Shown: positions 37,287 to 46,686 of the stretch, in pieces
Layout: each line of letters begins with the position of its first letter
Numbering within the stretch: the first letter of the stretch is position 1
Assembly (NCBI GenBank): GCA_907163375.1
Contig: CAJQUW010008032.1
Location: 213,501 to 277,500, forward strand
Origin: Prostheceraeus crozeri
Taxonomy: Eukaryota; Platyhelminthes; Polycladida; Euryleptidae
DNA: 64,000 bases
Direction: 5' to 3'
The notes under the pieces: generated by a model
Seen by the model: only the letters and a program-made list of their open reading frames with translations
Databases searched by the model: none
What the model was told of the DNA's origin: nothing
Made by a program: the position numbers and the translations under genes

Positions 37287-37705
37287 ACTTTTAAGTACTC
37301 ATAGAATAAATTGCGATTTGTATTGTTAATTTTTTACCACTATATACGGACTGGAGAAATTGTGAAGTTTTCTATCAGATGACTGCTGAAAATTGATGGT
37401 AAATAATTTAGGTATACTACATGATTAAGTTGTACAAATCAACGCGGTAACCTATTGCCCACTTCGATAGGATTTCTCATAAACAACTCCTCTAGACCCA
37501 AAATTGGTCAAAAATCTCAAATCCGCCGTACGAGGCTTCGTTTAGCCGCTACAGCCATTTTCTCACTCAAAAACCCTCTTAAAACAGCCTAAACGACAGA
37601 AGACCTCCACCTACACCCATGAAACTCAACATGTCGACGCAGAATTTCATCAGGAAGCCAAATATAATCAAAACTCACACCTACAAACACTCCTACACAC
37701 CAAAA
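37287..37705. other. No gene recognised
   Basis: AT-rich sequence between the DNC-motif gene and the long-TIR transposon. It includes C-rich phrases such as AGACCTCCACCTACACCC. It may hold the outer end of either neighbour. Confidence 0.35.
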
Positions 37706-38000
37706 TTGTAATAAATTGACCTTTTTTTCCAAATTCGAAAAAACTCAAAATGGCGGAATTTTGAGTTTTTTAAGCTCTTAAATAGCGTTTACTGGTTCTA
37801 TATTGATACTTATCAACTTATTATGAACTAAAGGCATTTATGAGTAGTATGAAGTGAACTTTTGCGTCTTTTTGAGAATAGAGTAATAAAGCTTAACTAA
37901 TGGTTATACGATAGCAAAATGAACTCTTGAAATATCCCAAAGTCTCAATAAATGCAAAATTCGTGTTATTCAATCATATGACATATATTTTACGTTTATA
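37706..38000. repeat. Left terminal inverted repeat of the long-TIR transposon
   Basis: Pairs with 40441-40783 in inverted orientation over essentially its whole length, by eye well above 80% identical. Confidence 0.75.
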
Positions 38001-38390
38001 CATGTGCAGTAAATACCTGTAATTCCCTTTCCGTAAAATGTCACTGTCAACAAAAGAGGAAACCTATCTCAAGTTGAGTGGAAACTGTATAGAGGAAGTC
38101 ATTTATTAAGAAGCTCACAAGTGCTTTGAGTTGTAATCCTGCACCGCCGCCAACAGTCTCGAAGAATACAAAGGATTTTCATCATTGACCTTGTATCTAG
38201 ACCATGGTGATCTTGAAATTCGAATGTGCAGCTTCGAAGGCCTGTTCGCTGTATCTTCCCAAGCCAGAGTTCACTCTCATGATAAAGTCAACCACATGAA
38301 AAAAAACGCAATATATTTTCGGCGTAACCGATAGACCCAGTGACATGAAGCTGTCCCAAAACTTTGCTATTGTAGCGGTGTAGTCATGGG

Positions 38391-40117
38391 CTAGATGCTG
38401 TCCGTAGCATGAATCAACAACTTTTTTGAAGACGTAAAAGTTTCAACATATTTGACAACTTGAATTGGACACAGCGATCTGAGTATATCTACATGCGAGA
38501 GCAGTTTATAGCATGTATTTCCATTGAAGGAGTCTCCATGTATTGCTTCACGCTCAACATGGCAGGCTTTAGCCCAAATCGAAATTTCCAGCCTTTCTTT
38601 CACCATCGCTTTGAGATACAGTGTGAGAGACATGCCTGATATACAGTGTATTCACTGGGCCAATAAGTAAATGTAGCTCGGGAGGTGGGAGCAAGTCGAT
38701 GACTTCAGCTGCTGGATCGAGAATTGGGCATTTTCGAATAACATTTTCGAAGAACTTTGCCTGAAATTTATTCTGTCCTGTCTATTCCACCCACTCCCAA
38801 AATTTCCTAGTAATACTTCCCAATGTTCGAAAGCATCCTTTCTTATCCAAGGTGGATCGATGACAGACGCACCACGTACAGGGATGATTTGACCCGTGTG
38901 ACATGAGACCTAGCAGAATATCTGCCAGTTTGAGATCGCAACTGATCACCTTCATAGGCATTGCGGACCAAGCACGAGGTCCAATCAACCGCACAAGATG
39001 CCAAGTTTTCAAGACGTTCACAAAGTTCTCCTGTATGTTAGGAACAATTCCGATTAGAAAAAGGCGTTTGACACTACTGCCCTTTCTGCTGCTATGGGAA
39101 TTATCATTGCTGGATATCACTGAGAGGCAAACCTTAAAAAATCCTCCTCCGCCATCTACTCAGATTTTGAAAATCAAATCACTGTCATATTCTCGCGTTT
39201 CTACTATAAATTCAACCAAACCATCAAGATCAATGCAATGTACGGCATGTCTATTCACTTGCATAGCTTTATCCTTTTCAGTGATGTGAAAGTCCATAGT
39301 TGAAACTTTGAAGAAATGATTCAAAGAGTGATTAATTGAATGAAGCTTCTCTTTCAGGTTTGTCTCCACACTGTCTCTTCTCTCAGTAGATCTTCAAAGC
39401 ATGCCTGATAATTTGAGAGTTTGGTTTGTGCTAAGATTCATGTTCGTTTGGATATTCGAAATGTCTTTTGCAGTAAATATCGGAGAACTATTCACAGTTT
39501 GACGACACGGAGATGAAAAAACGTCTACTCGCATAGAACGACCAGAGAAAATCGAAAGATCGACGAATGAGCTTGATGCGTCGTCGACTTTCTCTTTTAA
39601 AACAGATGATGCTAGCTTTTCCGAAGTCTTACCGACTGACATTCTTCTCAGATTCTCAAATTTACTGCCATCAGTGCAAATGTGGGATATACCTTTCGAA
39701 AGCACCGAAAAACACATTGCACAAACCTTCTCTTGAATGATGACCTTCATTAGGTGGGCGACCAACTTTCGATTCTGAAGCTCTACGTCTACCAGCTGTT
39801 TCACACAGAAGACAACCACAATTAGGATTAGATCGAGTAGGAGGTGGAGGTGGTGGATTTTTTCCGAGAGCAGAAATGTCGAATAGAGTTATGGATTTTT
39901 CAAAGACACCTTTCGCATACTCCGAAATCACAAATCGACATGTGTTGCAAACAACAGTCGGTAGTCTCTGATCATCTGGATCATATCCAAAAATGAAATG
40001 TTTCTCATTGATATCTTGCACAGCAGGCGTAATGCTTCTCATTGTCTTTGTCTTTCCAAAACACAGTAAGCAGACCAATAGACGACTGTCATCATGCGTC
40101 CTTTTCGTTCGAGGCAT
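38391..40117 (-). pseudogene. Cys-rich transposase-like protein with DGGGG motif
   Basis: Translation starts at MPRTKRTHDDSRLLVC. An N-terminal zinc-binding region of ZAD-like layout follows (CLLC then VVCNTC, then a run of prolines and CGCLLCETA), then a second Cys/His block (CAMCFSVLSKGISHIC). Further on are VDGGGGFFKVCLSV, LIGIVPNIQENF, ISCDLKLADILLGLMSH, HPCTWC and, near the C-terminal end, CHVEREAIHGDSFNGNTC. The Asp of DGGGG, the Asp of CDLKL and the Glu of HVEREA are candidate catalytic residues; this is my inference from their position and surrounding helices. The frame is interrupted about four or five times between 38391 and 39420, including a stop just before VDGGGG, so the copy is dead. 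I recognise the blocks from uncharacterised invertebrate proteins but not a named family. Confidence 0.55.
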
Positions 40118-40440
40118 AATTAATGATGAAGGAATGATTGCCGGATCAAAAGAGCTAATTAACAGTTGCGCGCGCGTGAACACACATCGCGATGAAGAAC
40201 GCAGCGATTCTACATTGTACTGTATGTACATAGATATCTAGATAATTGATATTGATTCAAGTGTCACATCAATAGAAATCGTTTGCAACAAAGTGAATGT
40301 GAGCGAATGCAGTATACTGCACTACAGCAGCAAAAACTTGAATTTTAGAATCTTAATTCCAAACTAGAAATCAATTAGTGTGTTTGACACACACAGTCTC
40401 TCTCACACACAGACACTAAATCAAAGCGAATAATACTGCA

Positions 40441-40783
40441 TAAACGTAAAATATATGTCATATGATTGAATAACACGAATTTTGCATTTATTGAGACTTT
40501 GGGATATTTCAAGAGCTCATTTTACTATCGTACAACCATTAGTTATGCTTTATTATTCTGTTCTTAAAAAGACGCAAAAATTCACTTCATACTACTCATA
40601 AATACCTTTAATTTGTTTTGAATAGTACAACAAGATACTAAAGCTCAACCTAGCATCAAAATTACATAATAAATTGATAAGTATCAATATAGAACAAGTA
40701 AACGCTATTAAAGAGCTTAAAAGACATAAAATTCTGCCATTCTGAGTTTCTTCGAGTTTGCGAAAAAGGACAATTTATTACGA
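40441..40783. repeat. Right terminal inverted repeat of the long-TIR transposon
   Basis: Inverted partner of 37706-38000, about 48 bases longer because of a small internal expansion near 40620-40680. Confidence 0.75.
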
Positions 40784-40879
40784 TTTATCCGACAACAGAT
40801 TTGAAATCCTCAGGTTCTCAGGATTCAGAAAATGTAGAGTTTTTTCTTTGGAGAATTTTTTTGAATTAAATCTGTGTCC

Positions 40880-41606
40880 CACCCTACCGTACGTGGCGAG
40901 TCAGAGTGGGTAGTATCACATGGTGTTTCATGCGTCAAATGGATGGAAACGCGATCTGTACTCCTTTTTATCTAACTTTGAGTATCCACGAATTGAGCAT
41001 TCTGTTCAAAGAAGAGTGAAAGGACAGAAGACAAAAATGGAAATTTCTTGCCCTGCCATTGTGACTTCTTATAATTCCAATATGGGTGGCACTGACCTTT
41101 GCGATCAAATGAAAACCACATATGAGTTGGATCGAAAGCACTCTTGCAGATTTTACTTACGAATATTTTTCGACTTGCTTGATTGGGGTTGTCAACTGAA
41201 ATATGTGCACTGTGTCTTCTTAAGGAACGTAACTGTTTTTCAAAATATCATCAATAGTGAGCTTTGCTTGTAAATGTGCCTATCCTCTGTGACTGAGATG
41301 ATTGACCCAAAGCTCTGTGATTTTCTCGTAGTTACAGTTGAAATTATAAAGTTAAAAATTGAAACTGTTTTTCATTGAAAGATATAAACCAAATGTGTGA
41401 TATAAACGAAAAACCAGGAAGATCAAATTTCTGAGATAAATCACCGTTAAGGACGAAAGGGACACCAGTGTCCCGATCGACATCTATGACGTAATGAGTA
41501 AAAACAAAAATCTAAATATTGTTATATGTTTCTAATATTCTGAAAAACAAAATAAACACAAAGAAAATTATTTTCTAACTTTAGTTTTCTTATCGTCCTG
41601 AAAGGG
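40880..41606 (+). mobile_element. PiggyBac element, 3' part only
   Basis: A transposase tail is followed by untranslated sequence and the terminus CGTCCTGAAAGGG, directly abutting TTAA at 41607-41610. Read inwards the end is TTAA then CCCTTTCAGGACG, the piggyBac pattern. A related internal word, GGACGAAAGGGACACC, lies at about 41453. The 5' part is missing, replaced by the long-TIR element's edge. It stands next to, and may have landed in, the gypsy relic that follows. Confidence 0.75.
40920..41273 (+). pseudogene. PiggyBac transposase, C-terminal fragment
   Basis: About 118 codons with CPAIVTSYNSNMGGTDLCDQ and FYLRIFFDLLD, the region around the last catalytic Asp of piggyBac (DDE_Tnp_1_7) transposases. 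The N-terminal two thirds are absent, and no Cys-rich tail is seen before the stop. It cannot be active alone. Confidence 0.8.
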
Positions 41607-41610
41607 TTAA

Positions 41611-42150
41611 TAATCGTTGCTTGCCTATGAAACATTGGCAATCTGTACTTCCTGAAGTTCTACATTCGGTGAGGTCTCTCCTCTCAACAGCAACGAATTC
41701 TACACCTCATGAACGATTTCTCAATTTTGCTCGTCATTCTTCATTTGGTGGATCTATTCCAAGTTGGTTGAGTGAACCTGGACCAGTTTTGATCAAGCGT
41801 TTTGTACGGAATAACAAGATGGAGCCTCTTGTGGATGAGGGATATCTACTGCAGGCGAACCCTAAATACGAGTTTGTACGTTATCTCGATGGACTTGAGA
41901 CTACGGTTTCGCTTCGACATTTAGCTCCAGTTCCTGAAATTACTGAAATCACCGAAGATTCGAGCTCAGAGCGCGATGGTTGTGCGGAGGCTGGCAAAGA
42001 GCAATTAGAGGAAGAAGAGGAGTATTTTTCTAATCAAGAATCCGAGACGAATTTTCCTTCTGCGACGGACATGCCTGAGATATCTCTTCTTCGTCGATCT
42101 ACTAGAGAACGTCAGCAACCTTCTCGATTTCCTGCCCCGGAGGGTATGAT
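41611..42150 (+). pseudogene. Gypsy (Ty3) pol relic, integrase C-terminal end (fossil)
   Basis: The protein holds VLPEVLHSVRSLLSTATNS, TPHERF, PSWLSEPGPVLIKRFVR and TVSLRHLAP, the end of a Ty3/gypsy integrase, followed by an acidic stretch and STRERQQPSRF. Only this end of the pol region is present, just upstream of an LTR. A broken remnant. Confidence 0.8.
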
Positions 42151-42378
42151 TGTGGTGTTACTTACCTTACCTGTTTGGTTCGAGTAGTGCAATTGGATGC
42201 AATCTGCAATCTGCTGCGTAAGACACGTTACTGACACTTACTTTATCTTTCTTGACTTCTGTGACTTGATCTGACTTCATTCTAATTCTGATGTGACATT
42301 TCATTTGCACTAGTGGTACTGGTATGTTCTTTGTTGAATAAAGCCTTGGTTAGGCACTCTTGGTTTTGATTCATAACA
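42151..42378 (+). repeat. Gypsy LTR (probable, fossil)
   Basis: About 228 bp starting TGTGGTGTTACTTACC and ending TTGATTCATAACA, with a polyadenylation signal AATAAA at about 42339. Position directly after the pol relic and the TGT...ACA ends support a 3' LTR. No second copy is in the window. Confidence 0.6.
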
Positions 42379-43230
42379 GTTAGATAGAGATTCAAAATAC
42401 TTGATTTGCTGAAAACAAGCTTCAGTATTCATTTTTGAGGTTAGCTTTTTATTTTCATTAGACCAACTCATGTTCATACCGTACTGTAAAGCATCTAATT
42501 GAACTTTCGAAAAGCTTTTTGAAGAGAATTGCTTCGAGAAGCATTGCAATTTGACTTCTGCATCACCCTGTATTAACACATTTTAGCCGATGCTCTATGC
42601 CTTAGATTGGCATTATTGCTAATTAGAACTATCAGCATCGATATTCAGTGAAATCATTCACAAAAATAGAACTTATATGCACAATTAGTGATCCAGCATA
42701 TAGTAATGGACAACAATGTTTTAATGCATCTACGGGTCAAACCCACTACTGGCAAATCGCCTAAGTTAGTGCGCCTGTAATTATTAATAAATGCTGCTTT
42801 TTGTAAATACAATCCAAATAGAATAAATAGATATTGAATTCCATCCTCTGTTGAAAAAAGGAAACAGATCTGAATAGATGATATTTCATCCAATCGGGAA
42901 TCATCAGGAGGCCTAACATCGATAATAGTAATGATAAAAAGAATGAAAAAGTGTAAGAATACAGTACGAAGATATTGATTAAAACTACCACTGTTCAGGA
43001 CATCTGTATCAGATTTGACATTGCTTTATATTACGTACGCATGAATAACACTAGAACCACCATGATTTCTATTTACCTATTACCGCCAGATGTAGTCAAA
43101 TTGACTGCAACCTTATGATGTGAGTGCAACACCAATTACTGATACTGAAAATGGTTCGTCTTATTACAGAACATTTATTCTATCAAAAATATCTAAAAAA
43201 ACATCACTTGACACAGTTTTTACAGGTAAC
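42379..43230. other. No gene recognised
   Basis: Short frames on the minus strand only; none resembles a known protein. No repeat structure noticed. Confidence 0.35.
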
Positions 43231-45332
43231 TAAAACGATTCTTGCTGCAACACAAGGACCACAACACCACTTCTAACAAGTTCCGCAAACATTTGAACCC
43301 TTGTTTTTATGCTTATCAACTTGACACACCTTTCGCTTTAGCGGTGCTCTTACAATAAATTCTGGACCGGACAGGGGCACATTAGCTGTAACAGATCTAG
43401 AAATTTTACACAACTGCTCACCCAAGAGAAGAAGATAATCTCGCCCTTGAGATTGAATCCCCGCAAGCAATTTTGTACAGAATCCATGAATTCAGCGCAA
43501 CAGTGTCCAGCAAATTGTCAAATACATGCATTGGCCATCTTCGCCAACCCACCTTCGTAGTATACATGCACGTCATGCCATCGGACATATCAACGCCGTG
43601 CTCAGTCTTGTAAAAGTCTGCAGTTTCAGGAAGATTCTTCGTTCCGCCACCAAAAGTACACGATTCATGTCAGTGGCGTCGCGTGCTCTATGACCACAGG
43701 CCTTCACTCGGCATTGGAATACTATTTCTATAACAAACACTTCTACATGTATGTTACAACATTAATTTTCACAAAAGCTGAATTTTTTATAACAATTTCC
43801 CGAACATTTTAAGGTCAAGTGGATGTGCACATGAAAAGTGATTGCTCATGTCGCTTAACTGCCTTACTCAAGGAGCTGAGATAACCATATCCCTTCTCTG
43901 TCCAGACCACATTTTCTCGAAAAAAAGGAGGCAAGGCCAACAGTTTCTTGTGTTTCTCGCGGCCGGTCAGCCACTCACATGCTTGAAATTTTGATGCATT
44001 AAAATGCCTTGTGTATTTCTTATTTCTTTCTCTGTGAGTACTTTCATTTTATATTAGGTGTTGGCCTACCTTGTTTGACGACTGTCATTTTTTCAGTATA
44101 TTCCCTTTGGACGAAAGGCGTGGTTATGATCTCATCTGCAGTACTAAATATAGTGTCACATCAATCACATATAAACAAATTATGGAATTCTACCGAATCT
44201 GAGTGTTCGAGTCAGATGCATTACTCTGCATTCATTGGAGAACCCTCATCATCTGATCCCAGTCTTGTCTGAATGTCAGCCATCTGCTACTGTTGACGTA
44301 TTGGCCTCTCTGACATTAAGCGAATCCAGGAACAATTGGATTGCGCTTCCCTTGCTATATTTAGGTACCGCGCCTCGATCAAGAATTGTATAGAATTTCA
44401 TTGCAAAAATAGGAGAAGGCAAAGCATCATGTCTATCGGGAAAGCCAATAATGGCACGGGCGCGTGCGCTTACTGCCTCACACGCACACAACTCTCTTTC
44501 GCTGTCTGAACATCAGTGCTCCGTCTGAACACACGACTAACTTGTGTGTCTAATTGTTCGAAGAAAACAGTTGTGATTCGAGCACGTGCTGCAAAACTGT
44601 TCACTCTTGAGGTTGAGAGTCTGATTATTAGACGGAAAACTGTGCACAGCTATCACGAGAAGCTATCGAATTTAAATGAATGATGATACCTTTTATTTTT
44701 ATAATTGTTGGAAAACAATTTTTGAGGATGCGCCGAAGGCCTCGTAGGTACGGAGAAGACGCCACTGATTCATGTATTGACGACAATATGCAAACTGACT
44801 TTTCAGGTTTCAATTTATAGACTGTCAATGAACATTTATTTGCAGAATTCAAGAAGAATCTTCAGCCATAGCGACTCATATCCTTTTCCATTTGAGGTAA
44901 CTCCTCAGGCAATTCTCGGCGATTTTTTCGTATTGTACAAAAAATTTCGCATCAAATAGTTGTTCTGTTTTCTTCCAAAGCGGAAGCAAGATTCAAAGAA
45001 GTGAAATAATTATCACACGTGATGTTATATCCCATTTTCTTGTACGGTTTTACTAATTCACAGACGACGTATTCAGACAAAGTGACATTGCTTGGGCGAC
45101 TCTTCTGCTTTCCCAAGTAGGATAGACTGTTCAAGACATACTTTGTTTTGGTATCGCAAAGAACCCAAAATTTTATGCCGAATTTATCGGGCTTATTTGG
45201 CATATATTGTGTAAAGGGACATCTGCACTTCGATGGCAAGAGCTGTTCATTAATAGTAAGAAATTCTGCAGGAGTGTACATGTCCTGGCTATTGTCCATC
45301 ATACGTTTCCAAATATCACGAATAGAGTCTTG
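43231..45332 (-). pseudogene. PiggyBac transposase, decayed PGBD4-like copy
   Basis: On the minus strand the order is: a catalytic-domain piece at 44952-45302 with LTINEQLLPSKCRCPFTQYMP, FGIKFWVLCDTKTKYVLNS and ITCDNYFTS; a continuation near 44860-44950 reading GTIRKNRRELPEEL in another frame; then, beyond an interval of about 1.1 kb, GVDMSDGMT near 43590 and a Cys-rich tail with VCQVDKHKNKGSNVCGTC near 43280. That is the normal piggyBac domain order, so this is one old copy with several frame changes and a foreign or degraded stretch in the middle (about 43740-44850). It is distinct from the copies at 40.9 and 53.6 kb. Confidence 0.7.
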
Positions 45333-45450
45333 CGGGTATACCCGTACCCGCGGATATCCCCGTACCCACCCGTACCCGCGGGTACGTGTAGGGTTAGGGT
45401 ATAGTTATCACGGGTACGGGTGGGTACGGGTGGGTACGGGTAGAGTTCTC
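45333..45450. repeat. GGGTACGGGT tandem/inverted repeat patch
   Basis: About 118 bases of CCCGTACCC units at the left and GGGTACGGGT units at the right, around a short middle (GGTTAGGGTATAGTTATCAC). The two halves are complementary and could fold into a hairpin. It sits inside the 5' part of the decayed piggyBac copy, so it is either a small foldback insertion or a local expansion. Confidence 0.65.
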
Positions 45451-46255
45451 ACGATTTCAAAATTCTCCGATTTGTTAAGCGAGAAGTTACATGAACGCAT
45501 TTTTGTCACAGGACAGCCACTGCCAACAGGCAGTCATTCGCGTAATCCTATCCTTTATCATCAATTTGCTTTCATCTGTTTGACAGTCATCCATCACAAT
45601 TCTTAAAGGTAATCTAACTGCATAAGTAAATGACAGTTTAGGTCTCTCTCTGGTCTCAGGTTTCATCTTATCTGATGCTGATCTTTCGGATTTTTTTTAT
45701 CTGATATTTGTTGGACATCTTCAACAGGTGGTCCAAAGCTGTGTTCCTCCTCCCCCCCCCTAGCCAATCCGATGTAGACGCGAATAGCTGTAGATTTCAC
45801 CAGGACGGTCCGATTTCAATTCTGTCAGTTGCATGTGAAAATTCAGATTTTCTTCTACAATTCATCTCGATCATGTTAGGGTGTTTGAACAAAATTGTAG
45901 GGTTTAGCAGGCGATCGAAGTTGAGTACCACCGCATCCCACCGACTATTCACACATAATGAATAGGGACTGCAAATCCTTCATCGATATGACACACGCGC
46001 GGTTGACACCTTTACCTCTGACTCTATTTATGGACAACTCCCTGCTCTCCATGCTCCATTGTTAGGGATTGTGGCGTTGAGAGATCTCTCCCTCTCAATC
46101 TCTATCACGCGCTACCGTCATTGGCAATGAGAATTGTATCTGTTATCCGCTCTACGACACAGCCGAGACCACCACCTCATCTATCTCTATGAGTAATACA
46201 GTGTATCATTCGTGTACAAGTCAGTTCATCAATCGTTTTGTATACCGCATGTCAT
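45451..46255. other. No gene recognised; possible leader of the BED-finger exon
   Basis: It contains a poly-C run at about 45750-45760 and pyrimidine-rich stretches. The part next to 46256 may be the promoter and leader of the BED gene, but I see no clear TATA box. Confidence 0.3.
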
Positions 46256-46514
46256 ATGGATAAGGAATTAAAGAAAGAGATCTCAGCAAAACTGAAAGAT
46301 GGGGATTATACCATAGGAATCATAGAAGGAAAGAGCGAAGCATGGAGACACTTTGGAAGTATTATCGGTGATGAGAAGAAACCTATGAAAGGATACGTTG
46401 CTTGCAAGCTTTGCAAATCGGTCTACGTGCACAAGCCTGCTGACGGTACAAAAACGTTGTTAGCACACCTGAAAATGTGCAACAAGAGTGTCAACATCGA
46501 AACTGTGAAGAATG
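46256..46514 (+). CDS. BED-type zinc-finger exon, split by a Penelope-like element
   Basis: From ATG the protein reads MDKELKKEISAKLKDG and then a BED finger: W..FGSI, YVACKLC, VYVHKPADGTKTLLAHLKMC. This Cys2-His-Cys layout is the DNA-binding domain at the N-terminus of many hAT transposases and their domesticated relatives. The frame runs straight into a PLE at 46515. After that PLE, the last 15 bases repeat at 49322-49336 and a further open stretch near 49565-49760 (KALLDTVKRDMSSILSDLK) could be another piece of the same gene; that is weak. Either a hAT remnant or a host BED gene. Confidence 0.6.
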
Positions 46515-46548
46515 TAAGTAATGGCTGTAAACGGGAGGTTCTTCATTA

Positions 46549-46660
46549 TGTACAATAAAATCCGGTTATCACTCCCTTTAGTTTTTGCCGATAAGTAAAA
46601 TTGAATAAATTGAATAAAAACAACGTGTGTTTTCTACTCGGACGTTTCGGGTCCCGACCC
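46549..46660. repeat. PLE left inverted terminal repeat
   Basis: 112 bases beginning TGTACAATAAAATCCGG, base-for-base the reverse complement of 49208-49319. Confidence 0.95.
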
Positions 46661-46686
46661 CGACGGAGTTTAAAAGGAACTCAATT

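Larger units (their letters stand above)
37706..40783 (-). mobile_element. DNA transposon with ~300-bp inverted ends
   Basis: The left end (37706-38000) and right end (40441-40783) are inverted copies, sharing GTAATAAATTG at the outer edge, ATATTGATACTTATCAA, CTCAATAAATGCAAAATTCG and ATATATTTTACGTTTA at the inner edge. They enclose one minus-strand gene. The right end is about 48 bases longer. A clear target duplication is not visible. Long terminal inverted repeats around a single transposase-like gene define a cut-and-paste element; I cannot place it in a named superfamily. Confidence 0.75.

Noticed and set aside
45375-45405. Telomere-like GGTTAGGG words
   Set aside because: Only one or two units, embedded in the GGGTACGGG patch; not a telomeric array.
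46549-46660. Second hammerhead motif at the PLE 5' end
   Set aside because: The inverted copy lacks the first core strand outside the shared 112 bases, so the motif is incomplete.
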